Source: Pseudomonadota bacterium (GTDB lineage Bacteria; Pseudomonadota; Gammaproteobacteria; Burkholderiales; SG8-39). From it: a stretch of 10,598 bases of DNA. Location: the NCBI GenBank assembly GCA_003242425.1, contig QGUL01000028.1, positions 1-10,598 of the forward strand, given 5' to 3'. Positions 1 to 8,700 of the stretch are shown one piece after another. Position numbers and translations under genes: made by a program. The first letter of the stretch is position 1. Each line of letters begins with the position of its first letter. The notes beneath the pieces were generated by a model, which was not told the origin of the DNA, did no database searches, and saw only the letters and a program-made list of their open reading frames with translations.

Positions 1-642
1 CGCGAGCGGCGCGTGGCCGAGCTGCTGGAGCAGGTGGGCCTGCCGGCCGACGCGCGCTACCGTTATCCGCACGAGTTCTCCGGCGGGCAGCGCCAGCGCA
101 TCGCGATCGCGCGGGCGCTCGCCGTGCGGCCGAAGCTCATCGTCTGCGACGAGCCGACCAGCGCGCTCGACGTCTCGGTGCAGGCGCAGATCCTTAATCT
201 GCTGCGCGAGCTGCAGCGCGAATATGGTCTGTCCTATCTCTTCATCACCCACAACCTCGCGGTGGTGGAATATCTGGCCGACGAGGTGGCGGTGATGTAT
301 CTGGGGCGCATCGTCGAGCGCGGCACGGTAGCGGAAGTGCTGGGCGCGCCCAAACATCCGTACACGCGCGCCTTGCTCGCCGCGGTGCCCAGGATCGAGG
401 GCGAGCGCGAAGTGCTGCGCGCGGCGGGCGACCTGCCTTCGCCGGTCTCGCCGCCTTCGGGCTGTCATTTCCATCCGCGCTGCCCGCATGCCTGGGAGAA
501 ATGCGCGGACGAGTACCCGCCGGATTTCGACCTGTCCGGGACCGCTGCGGTGAAGTGCTGGCTCTATGAACTGCCCGGCGCGCGCGAATTCGCGCGTCAG
601 GCGGAGGAACTCAAACGCGCGCTGGACGAGGGCTGGCGCTAG
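1..642 (+). CDS. Oligo/dipeptide ABC transporter ATP-binding protein, OppF/DppF type (5'-truncated)
   Basis: This is the nucleotide-binding subunit of an oligo- or dipeptide importer, which hydrolyses ATP on the cytoplasmic face of the inner membrane. The frame is open from base 1, so the gene starts outside the window; 213 C-terminal residues are visible and the Walker A motif is missing. Numbering from the first codon, I see the ABC signature FSGGQRQR (26-33), Walker B LIVCDEP with D50 and E51, the D-loop SALD (54-57) and the H-loop histidine H84 in FITHN. The tail [12 protein letters not shown] followed by four cysteines (C155, C161, C168, C186) is the C-terminal extension typical of Opp/Dpp ATPases. 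It could be an OppF/DppF subunit or the second half of a double-ATPase protein such as YejF or GsiA; the visible part cannot decide. Permease and binding-protein genes probably lie to the left. Confidence 0.93.
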   Translation, partial: RERRVAELLEQVGLPADARYRYPHEFSGGQRQRIAIARALAVRPKLIVCDEPTSALDVSVQAQILNLLRELQREYGLSYLFITHNLAVVEYLADEVAVMYLGRIVERGTVAEVLGAPKHPYTRALLAAVPRIEGEREVLRAAGDLPSPVSPPSGCHFHPRCPHAWEKCADEYPPDFDLSGTAAVKCWLYELPGAREFARQAEELKRALDEGWR

Positions 643-652
643 AGACGGGTTT

Positions 653-670
653 CAGTTTTTTCAGTTTTTT
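653..670. repeat. Tandem 9-bp repeat across the mltD stop codon
   Basis: CAGTTTTTT occurs twice head to tail (653-661 and 662-670) in the short gap between two convergent genes. On the minus strand each copy carries a TGA in the mltD frame, at 663-661 and 654-652, so mltD ends in two in-frame stops nine bases apart. The run of Ts follows the ABC gene on the plus strand, but I find no GC-rich hairpin directly before it, so I do not call it a terminator. Confidence 0.8.
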
Positions 671-2127
671 CCCGAGTTGCGCTTGCCGCGCGACTTGTGC
701 ACCGTCTTCGTCGGAGGCGGGACGAGGGTGAGCCGCTGCCCCGGGCGGATGAGGGTCCTGCCGCCGTTCCAGCGTTTCAGATCGGCGACCGAAAGACTGT
801 ACTTCCGGGCGATGCTGGAGAGCGTCTCGCCCTTGCGTACGATGTGATAGCGGCCCGCACCCGAAGGCGTGATTTTCGGCAGCCCGGGCGGCAGCACGGC
901 GGTCGCCGCATATTCCTTGCGCGGCACCAGCAGCCGCTGTCCGGCCCGTACCCGTGCGCCCGGTCCCAGATGGTTGTATTCGCGAAGCTGCTGCACGGTG
1001 ATGCCGTGCGCCTTGGCGACCTTGGCCAGCGTGTCACCCTTCTGGAAGACGTAGGTCTTCCACGAGGTGAGCGGTTTGTTGTGCGTCTCGAGGTTGCGGA
1101 TGAACACGTCGGCGCGGTCGGTGGGTAGCACCAGTTGCGGCGTGACCTTGCTCGACACCAGCGGGCGGTTCACGCCGGGATTGAGCGCGATCAGCTCCTC
1201 CACCGGCATTTCCGCGAGCTTGGCCGCGACGTTGAGGTCGATGTCGCGGTTGAGATCCACGGTGACGAAGTAGGGCGCGTTGGGAATCGGCGTCAGCTCG
1301 ATGCCGAACTCCTCCGGCCGCGAAATGATGTTCTTGAGGGCCTGCAGCTTCGGCACGTAGTAGCGCGTCTCGCGCGGCATGCGCAGGTTCTCGTAATTGG
1401 TGGGCCGTCCGTGTTTGCGGTTGTAGGCGATGGCGCGCAGCACGCCGTTCTCGCCCATGTTGTAGGAGGCCAGTGCAAGGTGCCAGTCGCCGTGGAGTTC
1501 GTAGAGGAACTGCAGGTAATCGAGCGCGGCATTGGTCGAAGCGACGATGTCGCGGCGGCCGTCGTACCACCAGTTCTGTTCCAGATTGTAGTTCTTGCCC
1601 GTGGAGGGGATGAATTGCCACAGTCCCGAGGCCTGGGCCGGGGAATGCGCCATGGGGTTGAAGGCGCTCTCGACCATGGGCAGGAGCGCAAGCTCGGTCG
1701 GCATGCCGCGCTTTTCCAGCTCCTCGACGATGTGAAACAGGTAGCGGCGGCTGCGCTCCACCATGATGCGCAGCTGTTCGGGGCGCGAGGCGTACCACGC
1801 CTGCCGTTCCACCACCAGCGGGCTGTCCAGGTCGGGCATGGCGAAGCCGCGCCGGATGCGGTCCCAGAGGTCTTCGGGCGCGTTGTCGTCGGCCTTGGCG
1901 CTGCGCCGCGCGCCCAGATCGCGCACGTCGCGCACGTGCACATCCTCGGCGCCCTCTGCCTGCGCACCCAGCGTGGGGGCGGTGTCCTGCGCGCGCTCGA
2001 AGGGAAGCTGGATGTCGAAAAACTCCGGCGGCAGGCTGTGCAGCATCGGGTCGATGGCGCGCGCCGGCGTGCAGACCAGCATGAGCGCCGCGGCCAGCAC
2101 GAACAGAGGTGTAAAGAATCGGCGCAC
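661..2127 (-). CDS. mltD: Membrane-bound lytic murein transglycosylase D (LT family 1 / GH23 fold, two LysM domains)
   Basis: MltD cleaves the MurNAc-GlcNAc bond of peptidoglycan, leaving a 1,6-anhydro end, and acts in the periplasm during wall turnover. The protein has 488 residues (E. coli MltD is about 450). Residues 1-24 are a signal peptide ending PARA. The transglycosylase domain spans about 125-270, with the catalytic Glu E153 in LPMVESAFNP, then SGLWQFIPSTGKNY, and ALASYNMGENG at 218-228. Two LysM peptidoglycan-binding domains follow, near 358-402 (FQKGDTLAKVAKAHGI) and 427-469 (VRKGETLSSIARKYSL). A basic tail ends the protein. The start is a GTG at 2127 with a strong GGGAGG site four bases upstream. 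Unlike E. coli MltD it has no clear lipobox, so it may be soluble and not lipid-anchored. It lies downstream of gloB on the same strand, as in E. coli. Confidence 0.95.
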   Translation of the reverse strand: MRRFFTPLFVLAAALMLVCTPARAIDPMLHSLPPEFFDIQLPFERAQDTAPTLGAQAEGAEDVHVRDVRDLGARRSAKADDNAPEDLWDRIRRGFAMPDLDSPLVVERQAWYASRPEQLRIMVERSRRYLFHIVEELEKRGMPTELALLPMVESAFNPMAHSPAQASGLWQFIPSTGKNYNLEQNWWYDGRRDIVASTNAALDYLQFLYELHGDWHLALASYNMGENGVLRAIAYNRKHGRPTNYENLRMPRETRYYVPKLQALKNIISRPEEFGIELTPIPNAPYFVTVDLNRDIDLNVAAKLAEMPVEELIALNPGVNRPLVSSKVTPQLVLPTDRADVFIRNLETHNKPLTSWKTYVFQKGDTLAKVAKAHGITVQQLREYNHLGPGARVRAGQRLLVPRKEYAATAVLPPGLPKITPSGAGRYHIVRKGETLSSIARKYSLSVADLKRWNGGRTLIRPGQRLTLVPPPTKTVHKSRGKRNSGKN

Positions 2128-2131
2128 GATG

Positions 2132-2137
2132 CCTCCC
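2132..2137 (-). promoter_or_regulatory. Ribosome binding site of mltD
   Basis: GGGAGG on the minus strand lies four bases before the GTG at 2127-2125. No in-frame ATG has a comparable site nearby, so this decides the GTG start, and the signal peptide begins directly after it. Confidence 0.8.
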
Positions 2138-2143
2138 TGATGA

Positions 2144-2162
2144 GCCGCCGATGGTAGGCGGC
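2144..2162. other. Inverted repeat in front of mltD
   Basis: GCCGCC (2144-2149) and GGCGGC (2157-2162) are perfect inverted arms around a 7-base loop, 17 bases before the mltD start codon. No T-run follows on either strand, so it does not look like an intrinsic terminator. If gloB and mltD share a transcript, this hairpin would sit just upstream of the mltD ribosome binding site. Confidence 0.45.
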
Positions 2163-2180
2163 GGCACCGGTAGACGTCAA
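2151..2180 (-). promoter_or_regulatory. Possible sigma-70 promoter of mltD
   Basis: In the 134-bp gap between gloB and mltD, the minus strand has TTGACG (2180-2175), an 18-bp spacer and TACCAT (2156-2151). The -35 matches consensus in five of six bases, the -10 in only four. Transcription would begin near 2144, about 17 bases before the start codon. The -10 falls in the loop of the inverted repeat. The rest of 2128-2261 shows nothing else I can name. Co-transcription from gloB is an alternative. Confidence 0.3.
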
Positions 2181-2261
2181 ACCGAACTTAGGCGGCAGGT
2201 GGGACAGTGCCGCATTTGGCCATGCAAAGCGGGGGCCGCCATGACACAGTGGTGCACAAAT

Positions 2262-3032
2262 TTAAAATCGGTTCTTCCATTCCCGGATCGCGGCGAACAC
2301 GTCCACCGCCGAGGCCGGCGTGCGTTGCAGGAACTGCGCAGCGGCGGCGGCCACGGCGGGCTCGTCGGTGCGCAGGAAGGGATTGGTCGCCTTCTCGAGC
2401 CCGATGGTGGAAGGCAGGGTGGGGCGGCCGGCTTCGCGCGCGGCGCGGTCGCGCGCTTCACGTTCGGCGAGCGCCGCGTTGCCGGGCTCGACCGCACGCG
2501 CGAAGGCGATATTGGACAGCGTGTACTCGTGGGCGCAGTACACGCGCGTATCGTCGGGCAGAGCCATGAGCTTGGCGAGCGAGTCGCGCATCTGCGCCGG
2601 TGTACCTTCGAACAGGCGTCCGCAGCCGCAGGCGAACAACGTGTCGCCACAGAACAACATGCCTGCGCCATAATAGGCCACGTGCGTGCGGGTGTGGCCC
2701 GGCACTTCCAGCACCTCGAGTTTCAGCCCGAAGGCGGGCAGTTCGACCGTGTCGCCTTCGCGCACGCGCCGCGAGGCCTCGGGAATGCGCTCGTCGTGCG
2801 GCGCGTAGACCGGCACGTCGTGCGCGCGCTTCAACGCCGCCACGCCGCCGGTGTGATCGTTGTGATGGTGAGTGATCAGGATCGCGGCGAGCTTCAGTCC
2901 CTCGCGCCGCAGATAATCCTGTACGGGGCTCGCGTCGCCGGGATCGACGACCACGGCATGGCGCTCGTCGCGCAGCGTCCAGATGTAGTTGTCGCTGAAA
3001 GCGGGAATCGGAACGACGGTCGGTGTGGTCAT
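2262..3032 (-). CDS. gloB: Hydroxyacylglutathione hydrolase (glyoxalase II)
   Basis: GloB hydrolyses S-D-lactoylglutathione to D-lactate and glutathione, the second step of methylglyoxal detoxification in the cytoplasm. It is a metallo-beta-lactamase-fold enzyme of 256 residues, the usual length. Both metal-site motifs are present: THHHNDH at 54-60 (H55, H57, D59, H60), H113 in PGHT, D130 in CGDT and H168 in AHEYT. The C-terminal glyoxalase II domain is recognisable from NPFLR (217-221). I chose the ATG at 3032 because the protein then begins [17 protein letters not shown], the standard GloB N-terminus. The frame stays open upstream to 3140, but that extension looks nothing like the family. 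I see no clear Shine-Dalgarno sequence. It is divergent from the methyltransferase gene and lies upstream of mltD. Confidence 0.97.
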   Translation of the reverse strand: MTTPTVVPIPAFSDNYIWTLRDERHAVVVDPGDASPVQDYLRREGLKLAAILITHHHNDHTGGVAALKRAHDVPVYAPHDERIPEASRRVREGDTVELPAFGLKLEVLEVPGHTRTHVAYYGAGMLFCGDTLFACGCGRLFEGTPAQMRDSLAKLMALPDDTRVYCAHEYTLSNIAFARAVEPGNAALAEREARDRAAREAGRPTLPSTIGLEKATNPFLRTDEPAVAAAAAQFLQRTPASAVDVFAAIREWKNRF

Positions 3033-3140
3033 GGCGGAAATATCGGTCGTGAAGCTTGGCCTGTCGCGTGCGGGGTTTGAGCGGTGCGCCGCGCCTGCCG
3101 CGCCGCGCGCCAGGCTGTGATTGTGTTGCACCCGGCTCAA
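3033..3140. other. Divergent intergenic region between gloB and the methyltransferase gene
   Basis: This 108-bp gap must contain the start signals for both flanking genes unless they are expressed from further away. It is very GC-rich (a CGC/GCC-dominated stretch at about 3081-3112). I found no convincing -35/-10 pair on either strand. A short GCCTG/CAGGC inverted repeat (3093-3097 and 3111-3115) has a 13-base loop and is weak. A GTG at 3084 could start the methyltransferase 19 codons earlier, but the residues it adds look non-coding. Confidence 0.5.
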
Positions 3141-3866
3141 ATGTCAACGCTTGCGGAGTGGTTCGCGACGCCCAGGGGCGCCTACGTGCTCGAATGGGAG
3201 TTCGCCCAATACGACAGCGCGGTCGAGGATGTGTTCGGCTTCATCGCCGTGCAGGTCGGCTCGCCGCAGATCGATTTCCTGCGCGCCAACCGCATGGCGG
3301 TGCGGACCTGCGTCGGCGGCCCCGGCTGCGCGATCCGCGGCGAGCCCTACGCCCTGCCGCTCGCTTCGCAAAGCGTCGATCTCATCGTGCTGCCGCACGT
3401 GCTCGAATTCAGCGGCATGCCGCACCAGATCCTGCGCGAAGCCGAGCGCGTGCTGCGTCCGGAAGGACACATTGTCATCTCCGGCTTCAACCCGCTCAGC
3501 CTGTGGGGCCTGCAACGGCTGGTTGCGCGCCGGCGCGACGAATATCCCTGGTGCGGCGACTTCATCGGCCTGCTCAGGTTGCGCGACTGGCTCAAACTGC
3601 TCGGTTTCGAGCTCAACGGCGGCCGCTTCGGCTGTTACGCGCCGCCCTTCGGCACCACCAAGTGGCTGCAACGCTTCGCGTTCATGGAGCCGGCGGGCGA
3701 CCGCTGGTGGCCCATCGCGGGCGGCGTTTACGTGGTGCGGGCGGTCAAACGTGTGCACGGTATGCGGCTGGTGATGCCCGGCTGGAGAAACGGTAAGCAG
3801 CGTGCCAAGGCGCTCGCGCCGGTCGTGCGGCGCCACAACGGCATGCATCGGAACGGACATGAGTGA
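3141..3866 (+). CDS. Class I SAM-dependent methyltransferase, YafS-like
   Basis: This is a 241-residue protein of the methyltransferase type 11 fold, in the chromosomal position of E. coli yafS between gloB and rnhA. Substrate and physiological role are not known to me. The second half of the Rossmann core is clear: [20 protein letters not shown] (69-88) corresponds to motif II/III, then [20 protein letters not shown] (95-114), followed by GFNPLSLWG. The N-terminal part ([15 protein letters not shown], 6-20) also fits the yafS group. The glycine-rich SAM-binding motif I, expected around residues 35-50, is not recognisable; only [12 protein letters not shown] stands there. Residues 205-241 are basic and probably disordered. 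The ATG at 3141 gives the family-like start, though no Shine-Dalgarno sequence precedes it. Its last 8 bases overlap rnhA, which suggests translational coupling. Confidence 0.88.
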   Translation: MSTLAEWFATPRGAYVLEWEFAQYDSAVEDVFGFIAVQVGSPQIDFLRANRMAVRTCVGGPGCAIRGEPYALPLASQSVDLIVLPHVLEFSGMPHQILREAERVLRPEGHIVISGFNPLSLWGLQRLVARRRDEYPWCGDFIGLLRLRDWLKLLGFELNGGRFGCYAPPFGTTKWLQRFAFMEPAGDRWWPIAGGVYVVRAVKRVHGMRLVMPGWRNGKQRAKALAPVVRRHNGMHRNGHE

Positions 3867-4338
3867 TCAGGACAAGGTGGTGCGCCTCTATACCGACGGG
3901 GCGTGCAAGGGCAATCCCGGCATCGGCGGTTGGGGGGCGTTGCTGTGCTACGGCGAGCACGAGAAGGAGCTCTACGGCGGCGAGGCGCAGACGACCAACA
4001 ACCGCATGGAGCTGATGGCGGTGATCCAGGGCCTCAATGCGCTCACGCGTCCCTGCGTGGTGGAGGTGTGGCTCGATTCCGAATACGTCAAGAACGGCAT
4101 CACCGAGTGGCTGCCGAACTGGAAGCGGCGCGGCTGGAAGACCGCGGACCGCAAGCCGGTGAAGAACGCCGAGCTGTGGCGCGCGCTCGACGAGGCGACG
4201 CAACGCCACCGCATCACCTGGCACTGGGTGCGCGGCCATGCCGGTCACGAGGGCAACGAACGCGCCGACGCGCTCGCCAACCGCGGCGTAGAGCAGATCA
4301 GGGCGCAGCTTGCGCGCACGGGCGCGGACACGCCCTGA
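3859..4338 (+). CDS. rnhA: Ribonuclease HI
   Basis: RNase HI cuts the RNA strand of RNA-DNA hybrids in the cytoplasm, removing R-loops and primer remnants. The protein has 159 residues (E. coli 155). All catalytic residues are visible: D13 in [12 protein letters not shown]51 in NNRMEL, D73 in WLDSEYV, H127 in [11 protein letters not shown] and D137 in RADALAN, each three positions after its E. coli equivalent. The basic handle region [12 protein letters not shown] (84-95) is also present. The ATG at 3859 sits inside the last codons of the methyltransferase gene; the earlier in-frame ATG at 3802 would add 19 residues unlike the family. The stop is 13 bp from the end of the convergent efflux-channel gene, with no terminator visible between them. 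dnaQ, the usual neighbour of rnhA, is not next to it here. Confidence 0.98.
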   Translation: MSDQDKVVRLYTDGACKGNPGIGGWGALLCYGEHEKELYGGEAQTTNNRMELMAVIQGLNALTRPCVVEVWLDSEYVKNGITEWLPNWKRRGWKTADRKPVKNAELWRALDEATQRHRITWHWVRGHAGHEGNERADALANRGVEQIRAQLARTGADTP

Positions 4339-4351
4339 GCCGCCCGGACGC

Positions 4352-5788
4352 TTACTGTGCCGGCTGTTGTTCCGTCGCGGCGGGCGCGGCCGAGTGCGTG
4401 GGCGGGTAGTGCTCCGCGCTCCAGCCGCCGCCCAGCGCCTTCATCAGATCCACGGTGTAGGAAAGATAGGCCTGACGGTTGCGCACCAGTTCGAGCTCGG
4501 CCTCGTTCAGGGTGCGTTGCGCATCCAGCACCTCCAGGAAGCTGGAATAGCCGGATTCGTAACGCAGCCGCGCGAGCTTCAGGCTGTTGCGTGCCGCGCT
4601 CACGCGCGCGTTCAGATCAGCTTCGGCATCCGCCGTCCAGGCGACGTTGACGAGCGCGTCGCGCACTTCGCGGAAGGCCGTCTCGGCCGCCTGTTGGTAC
4701 AGCGCCGCGGCCTGTTTCTGCCGCGCGATCGCCTGATCGGTACGCGCGGCATAGCGGCCCCAGTCGAGGATCGGTCCGAACAGGTCGATGCCGATCGACC
4801 AGATGCGGTTGCCTGAATTGAACAGCTCGGCGAGCTGCGAACTCTGCCGACCGTAGGAACCGGTGAGGCTGATGGTCGGGAACTGCGTCGCGCGCGCGAC
4901 GCCGATGGCGGCGTTGGCCGAGGCGAGCTCCATTTCGGCCTGGCGCACGTCGGGCCGCCGTTCCAGCAGGCTGGCGGGCAGTCCCGCGGGCGGCAGGGGC
5001 GGCGAGGGCAGTTTGCGCACGTCGCCCGGTTCCAGTTTCAGGTCGAGGATGCCGGTGAGCTGGCCCAGTTGATGGAGGGTCACGTCGCACTGGCGTTGCA
5101 GTTCCTTCAACTGCGCCGAAGCCGCGGCGCGCGCGCTTTCCGCCTGATTGACGTCCAGTTCCGAGATCAGTCCGGCCTCGAAACGCTTGCGCGCGATGTC
5201 GAGCGATTCTTCCGCCACGCGCAGGTTCTCGGTCGCCACATCGGTCTGCGCCTGCAGCGAGCGCGCGGCGAAATAGGTCTGGGCGATGGCGGAAGCGAGC
5301 GTGAGGCCCACGACGTCGCGCGCGTACTGCGTGGCGAGGTACTGCGCCCGCGCCGCTTCGTGCGCGCGCCGCAGCCGTCCCCAGAAATCGAGCTCGAAGG
5401 CGGTTCCGGCTGTGAGCGTGAAGGTGTTGCGGACCGAAGTGGCGGAAGAACCGGGATTGCGGCTGCGGCCGCGCTCGGCGCCGCCGCTGATGTCGATTTC
5501 CGGCAGGAACACCGAACGCGCTTCGCGCAGCACGGCCTCCGCTTCCTCGATCCGCGCCACTGCCACCTTCAAATCGGTGTTGCGCTCGAGGCCCGACTCC
5601 ACCAGGCGGTTCAGCGTCTCGTCCTGGTAGAGCCTCCACCAGTCGGCCGGAATCTTCGCTTCGGCGCGCTCGGCCTCGGCGATGCCGTAATCCGCCGGCA
5701 GCTCGATTGCCGGCCGTTCGTAATCGGGGCCGACGGCGCAGCCGGCGAGCAGCGCCGTCAGCAGCGCGACAAGCTTGTTCTTCTTCAT
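4352..5788 (-). CDS. RND efflux outer-membrane channel lipoprotein (OprM/NodT family)
   Basis: This is the outer-membrane exit duct of a tripartite RND efflux system, a TolC-like trimer with an outer-membrane beta-barrel and a periplasmic helical tunnel. It has 478 residues, normal for OprM. The signal peptide has the lipobox LLAGC, so C17 should be lipidated; CAVGPDYERP follows, which is characteristic of the family. Two TolC-type repeats are seen: the first includes ADWWRLYQDETLNRLVESGL (48-67) and ELDFWGRLRRA, the second starts after SLLERRPDVRQAEMELASAN and includes the typical LFGPILDWGR. The family end MKALGGGW is followed by a short Pro/Ala-rich tail. The start ATG overlaps the pump stop as ATGA, with AAGGAA five bases before it (5799-5794), so translation is probably coupled. 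The reading frame is also open far upstream, but that part is out of frame with the real pump gene. Confidence 0.96.
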   Translation of the reverse strand: MKKNKLVALLTALLAGCAVGPDYERPAIELPADYGIAEAERAEAKIPADWWRLYQDETLNRLVESGLERNTDLKVAVARIEEAEAVLREARSVFLPEIDISGGAERGRSRNPGSSATSVRNTFTLTAGTAFELDFWGRLRRAHEAARAQYLATQYARDVVGLTLASAIAQTYFAARSLQAQTDVATENLRVAEESLDIARKRFEAGLISELDVNQAESARAAASAQLKELQRQCDVTLHQLGQLTGILDLKLEPGDVRKLPSPPLPPAGLPASLLERRPDVRQAEMELASANAAIGVARATQFPTISLTGSYGRQSSQLAELFNSGNRIWSIGIDLFGPILDWGRYAARTDQAIARQKQAAALYQQAAETAFREVRDALVNVAWTADAEADLNARVSAARNSLKLARLRYESGYSSFLEVLDAQRTLNEAELELVRNRQAYLSYTVDLMKALGGGWSAEHYPPTHSAAPAATEQQPAQ

Positions 5789-8700
5789 GCCGGTTCCTTC
5801 ACTTCCGCAGCATCTTCGCGCGGCCGCTCGCCCATCTTCTGGCGGCGTGCGAACCAGGTGAAGAACAGCGGGACGAAAATCGTCGCGATCGCCGTGGCGA
5901 AGATCATGCCGCCGACCACACCCGTGCCCATCGAGCGGCGGGCGGCCGAGCCGGCGCCGGTGGCGATGGCAAGGGGCAGCACGCCGAAGATGAAGGCGAG
6001 CGAGGTCATCACGATCGGGCGGAAGCGCAGGCGCGCCGCTTCCAGCGCTGCCTCCATCGGCTTCTTGCCCGACAGCAGCCCCTGCTGCGCGAATTCCACG
6101 ATCAGGATCGCGTTCTTCGCCGCCAGGCCGATGAGCACCACCAGACCGATCTGGAAGTAGATGTCGTTTTCCATGCCGCGCAGCCACACCAGCGTCAGCG
6201 CGCCGAGCACCGCGAACGGCACGGCGAGCACCACCGCCGAGGGCAGGCGCCAGCGTTCGTACAGCGCGGCGAGGATCAGATACACCATCACCAGCGCGAA
6301 GCCAAAGGCGAAGATCGACGCGCTGCCGGTGCGCTTTTCCTGGAAGGCCTGGCCGGTCCAGGCGATGCTGTAGCCTTCGGGCAGTACCTGGGCGGCGACT
6401 TCCTCGACCGCGGCGATGGCCTGACCCGAGCTGACGCCGCGCTTGCCGCTGCCCATCACCTTGGCGGCGATGAAGCCGTTGAAGCGTTCGATCTGTTCGG
6501 GGCCGACGACCTGGCGCATGGTGAGGAAGGTCTTCACCGGGATCATTTCGCCCGTGGTGTTGGAACGCACGTGGATGCGGCCCAGGTCCTCGGGCGTGGC
6601 GCGATACGGCGCATCCGCCTGCAACTGCACGCGGTAGGTGCGTCCCGAACGGTTGAAGTCGTTGACGTAGAGCGGGCCCATGGTGGCGCCCAGCGCGGCG
6701 TAGATGTCGGACACCGGCACGCCGAGCGCCATGGCATGTTCGCGGTTCACCTCGACATAGAGCTGCGGCACCGTCGGGCGGTAGAAGGTGTTGACGTTCT
6801 GCAGATCCGGGTGTTGCGACAGGGCCTGGATGAAGTTCTGCACCACCTGCGAGAGCCGCTGGGGATCGGGATCGGTGCGCGCCTGCACATAGACTTCGAA
6901 GCCGCCCGCGGTACCCAGGCCGCGGATGGGCGGCGGGTTGAAGGCGAACACCACGCCGTCCTCGAAGCTGAAGCCGATCTTCGAGACCGCGTCGACCACG
7001 TCCTGCGCGGTGGATTCGCGTTCGTCCCAGTGCTTGAAGGTCATGAAGCTCGTGCCGGCGTTGGTCTTGTTGCCGCCGCCGACGAGGTCGAAGCCGCGCA
7101 CCACGAAGATGTGCGAAATGGCTTCGTGTCCCTGCATGCGCTGCTGCAGTTCCGCGCCGGTTTTGCCGGTGCGCTGCAGCGTGGCGCCGTCGGGCAGTTG
7201 AATGGACGCGAAGATGTAGCCCTGGTCTTCCGGCGGCACGAAACTCGTCGGCACGCGCCAGAACATCAGCGCCGCCAGCGCTACCACGCCCAGGAAGGCG
7301 AGACCGGCCAGCACGCGATGCCGCAGCGTGAAGTTCACGGCGCGCAGGAAACCCTGGGTCGTGCGGGCAAAGCCGCGGTTGAAGACCCGCGCCCAGCCCG
7401 ACTCGTGATCGCCGTGCTTGAGCAGCAGCGCGCACAGCGCGGGGGTGAGCGTGAGCGCGACCAGACCGGAGATGACCACCGAGATCGCGACGGTGACGGC
7501 GAACTGCTTGTACAGCACGCCGGCGATGCCGCCGAGGAAGGCGACCGGGATGAACACCGAGACCAGCACCAGCACGATCGCGACCACCGCGCCCGACACC
7601 TCGTGCATCGCCTCGATGGCCGCTTCCTTGGGCGTCATGCCGTGTTCGCGCATCAGGCGCTCGACGTTCTCCAGCACCACGATGGCGTCGTCCACCACGA
7701 TGCCGATTGCCAGCACCATGGCGAACAGCGTCAGGGTGTTGATGGAGAAGCCCAGCGCGAGCAGGCCGGCGAAGGTGCCGATGATGGACACCGGCACCGC
7801 GATCATGGGAATGAGCGTCGCGCGCCAGGTCTGCAGGAACAGGAACACCACCAGCACGACGAGCACCGCCGCCTCGAGGATGGTGTGCAGCACCTCGTTG
7901 ATCGAGGCCGACACCACCTGCGTGGTGTCGAAGGGGATCAACCAGTCAACGCCCTCGGGGAAGGCTTTGCCCAGTTCCGTCATGCGCTCGCGCACCGCCT
8001 TGATGGTGTCGAGCGCGTTGGCGCCGGTCTGCAGGAACACCGCCATGCCGACCGTGGGCACGCCGTCCACCGTCGCGGCCGTGTCGTAGTTCTGTCCGCC
8101 CAGTTCCACGCGCGCTACGTCGCGAATGCGCAGCACGCCTTGCGGACCGCCGGCGCGGATGATGATGTCGCCGAACTGTTCGGGGGTGACGAGCCGGCCC
8201 TGCGCGGTCACCGTGTAGGTCAGCGTCTGACCGGCCGGGGCGGGTTCCGCGCCGATCTTGCCGGCTGCGTACTGCTGGTTCTGCGCTTCGATGGCGGCCG
8301 CGACCTCGCTGGTCGTCACGCCGAGCTGCGCCATGCGGTTGGGATCGAGCCAGATCCGCATGGAGTAGGGCGAACCGAACAGCGTCACGTCGCCCACGCC
8401 CGGCGTGCGCTTGAGCTCGTCGATGATGTTGACAGTGGCGTAATCGGCGAGGAACAGCGTGTCGTAGCGCGGATCGTTGGAGCGCAGCGAGATCACCGCC
8501 AGAATGTCGTTCGAACGCTTCTGCACGATGACGCCGTTGCGCCGCACTTCCTCGGGCAGGCGCGGCAGCGCCAGTTGCACGCGGTTGTTGAGCTGGAATA
8601 CCGCGGTGTCGACGTTGGTCCCGACTTCGAAAGTCGCGGTGATGGTCACCTGACCGTTGGAGGCCGACGAGGAGTTGAAATACAGCATGTTCTCCACGCC

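Noticed and set aside
643..672. Intrinsic terminator between the ABC gene and mltD
   Set aside because: The T-runs are present, but there is no adjacent GC-rich stem; the only inverted arms, CGGG and CCCG, are more than 20 bases apart.
1034..2167. A 377-codon minus-strand frame overlapping mltD, and a 340-codon plus-strand frame opposite it
   Set aside because: Both are alternative-frame readings of mltD, with biased composition and no domain; mltD itself has catalytic and LysM motifs in the right order.
2151..3080. A 309-codon plus-strand frame covering gloB
   Set aside because: It is the antisense shadow of gloB, which has all its metal ligands; the plus-strand product resembles nothing.
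3033..3140. An N-terminal extension of GloB by 36 residues
   Set aside because: The extra residues are not family-like, and GloB proteins begin close to the chosen ATG at 3032.
5789..7435. Upstream extension of the channel frame by about 550 codons into the pump gene
   Set aside because: The extension is Arg/Ala/Gly-rich and out of frame with the true pump gene. The real start at 5788 has a ribosome binding site, a signal peptide and a lipobox.
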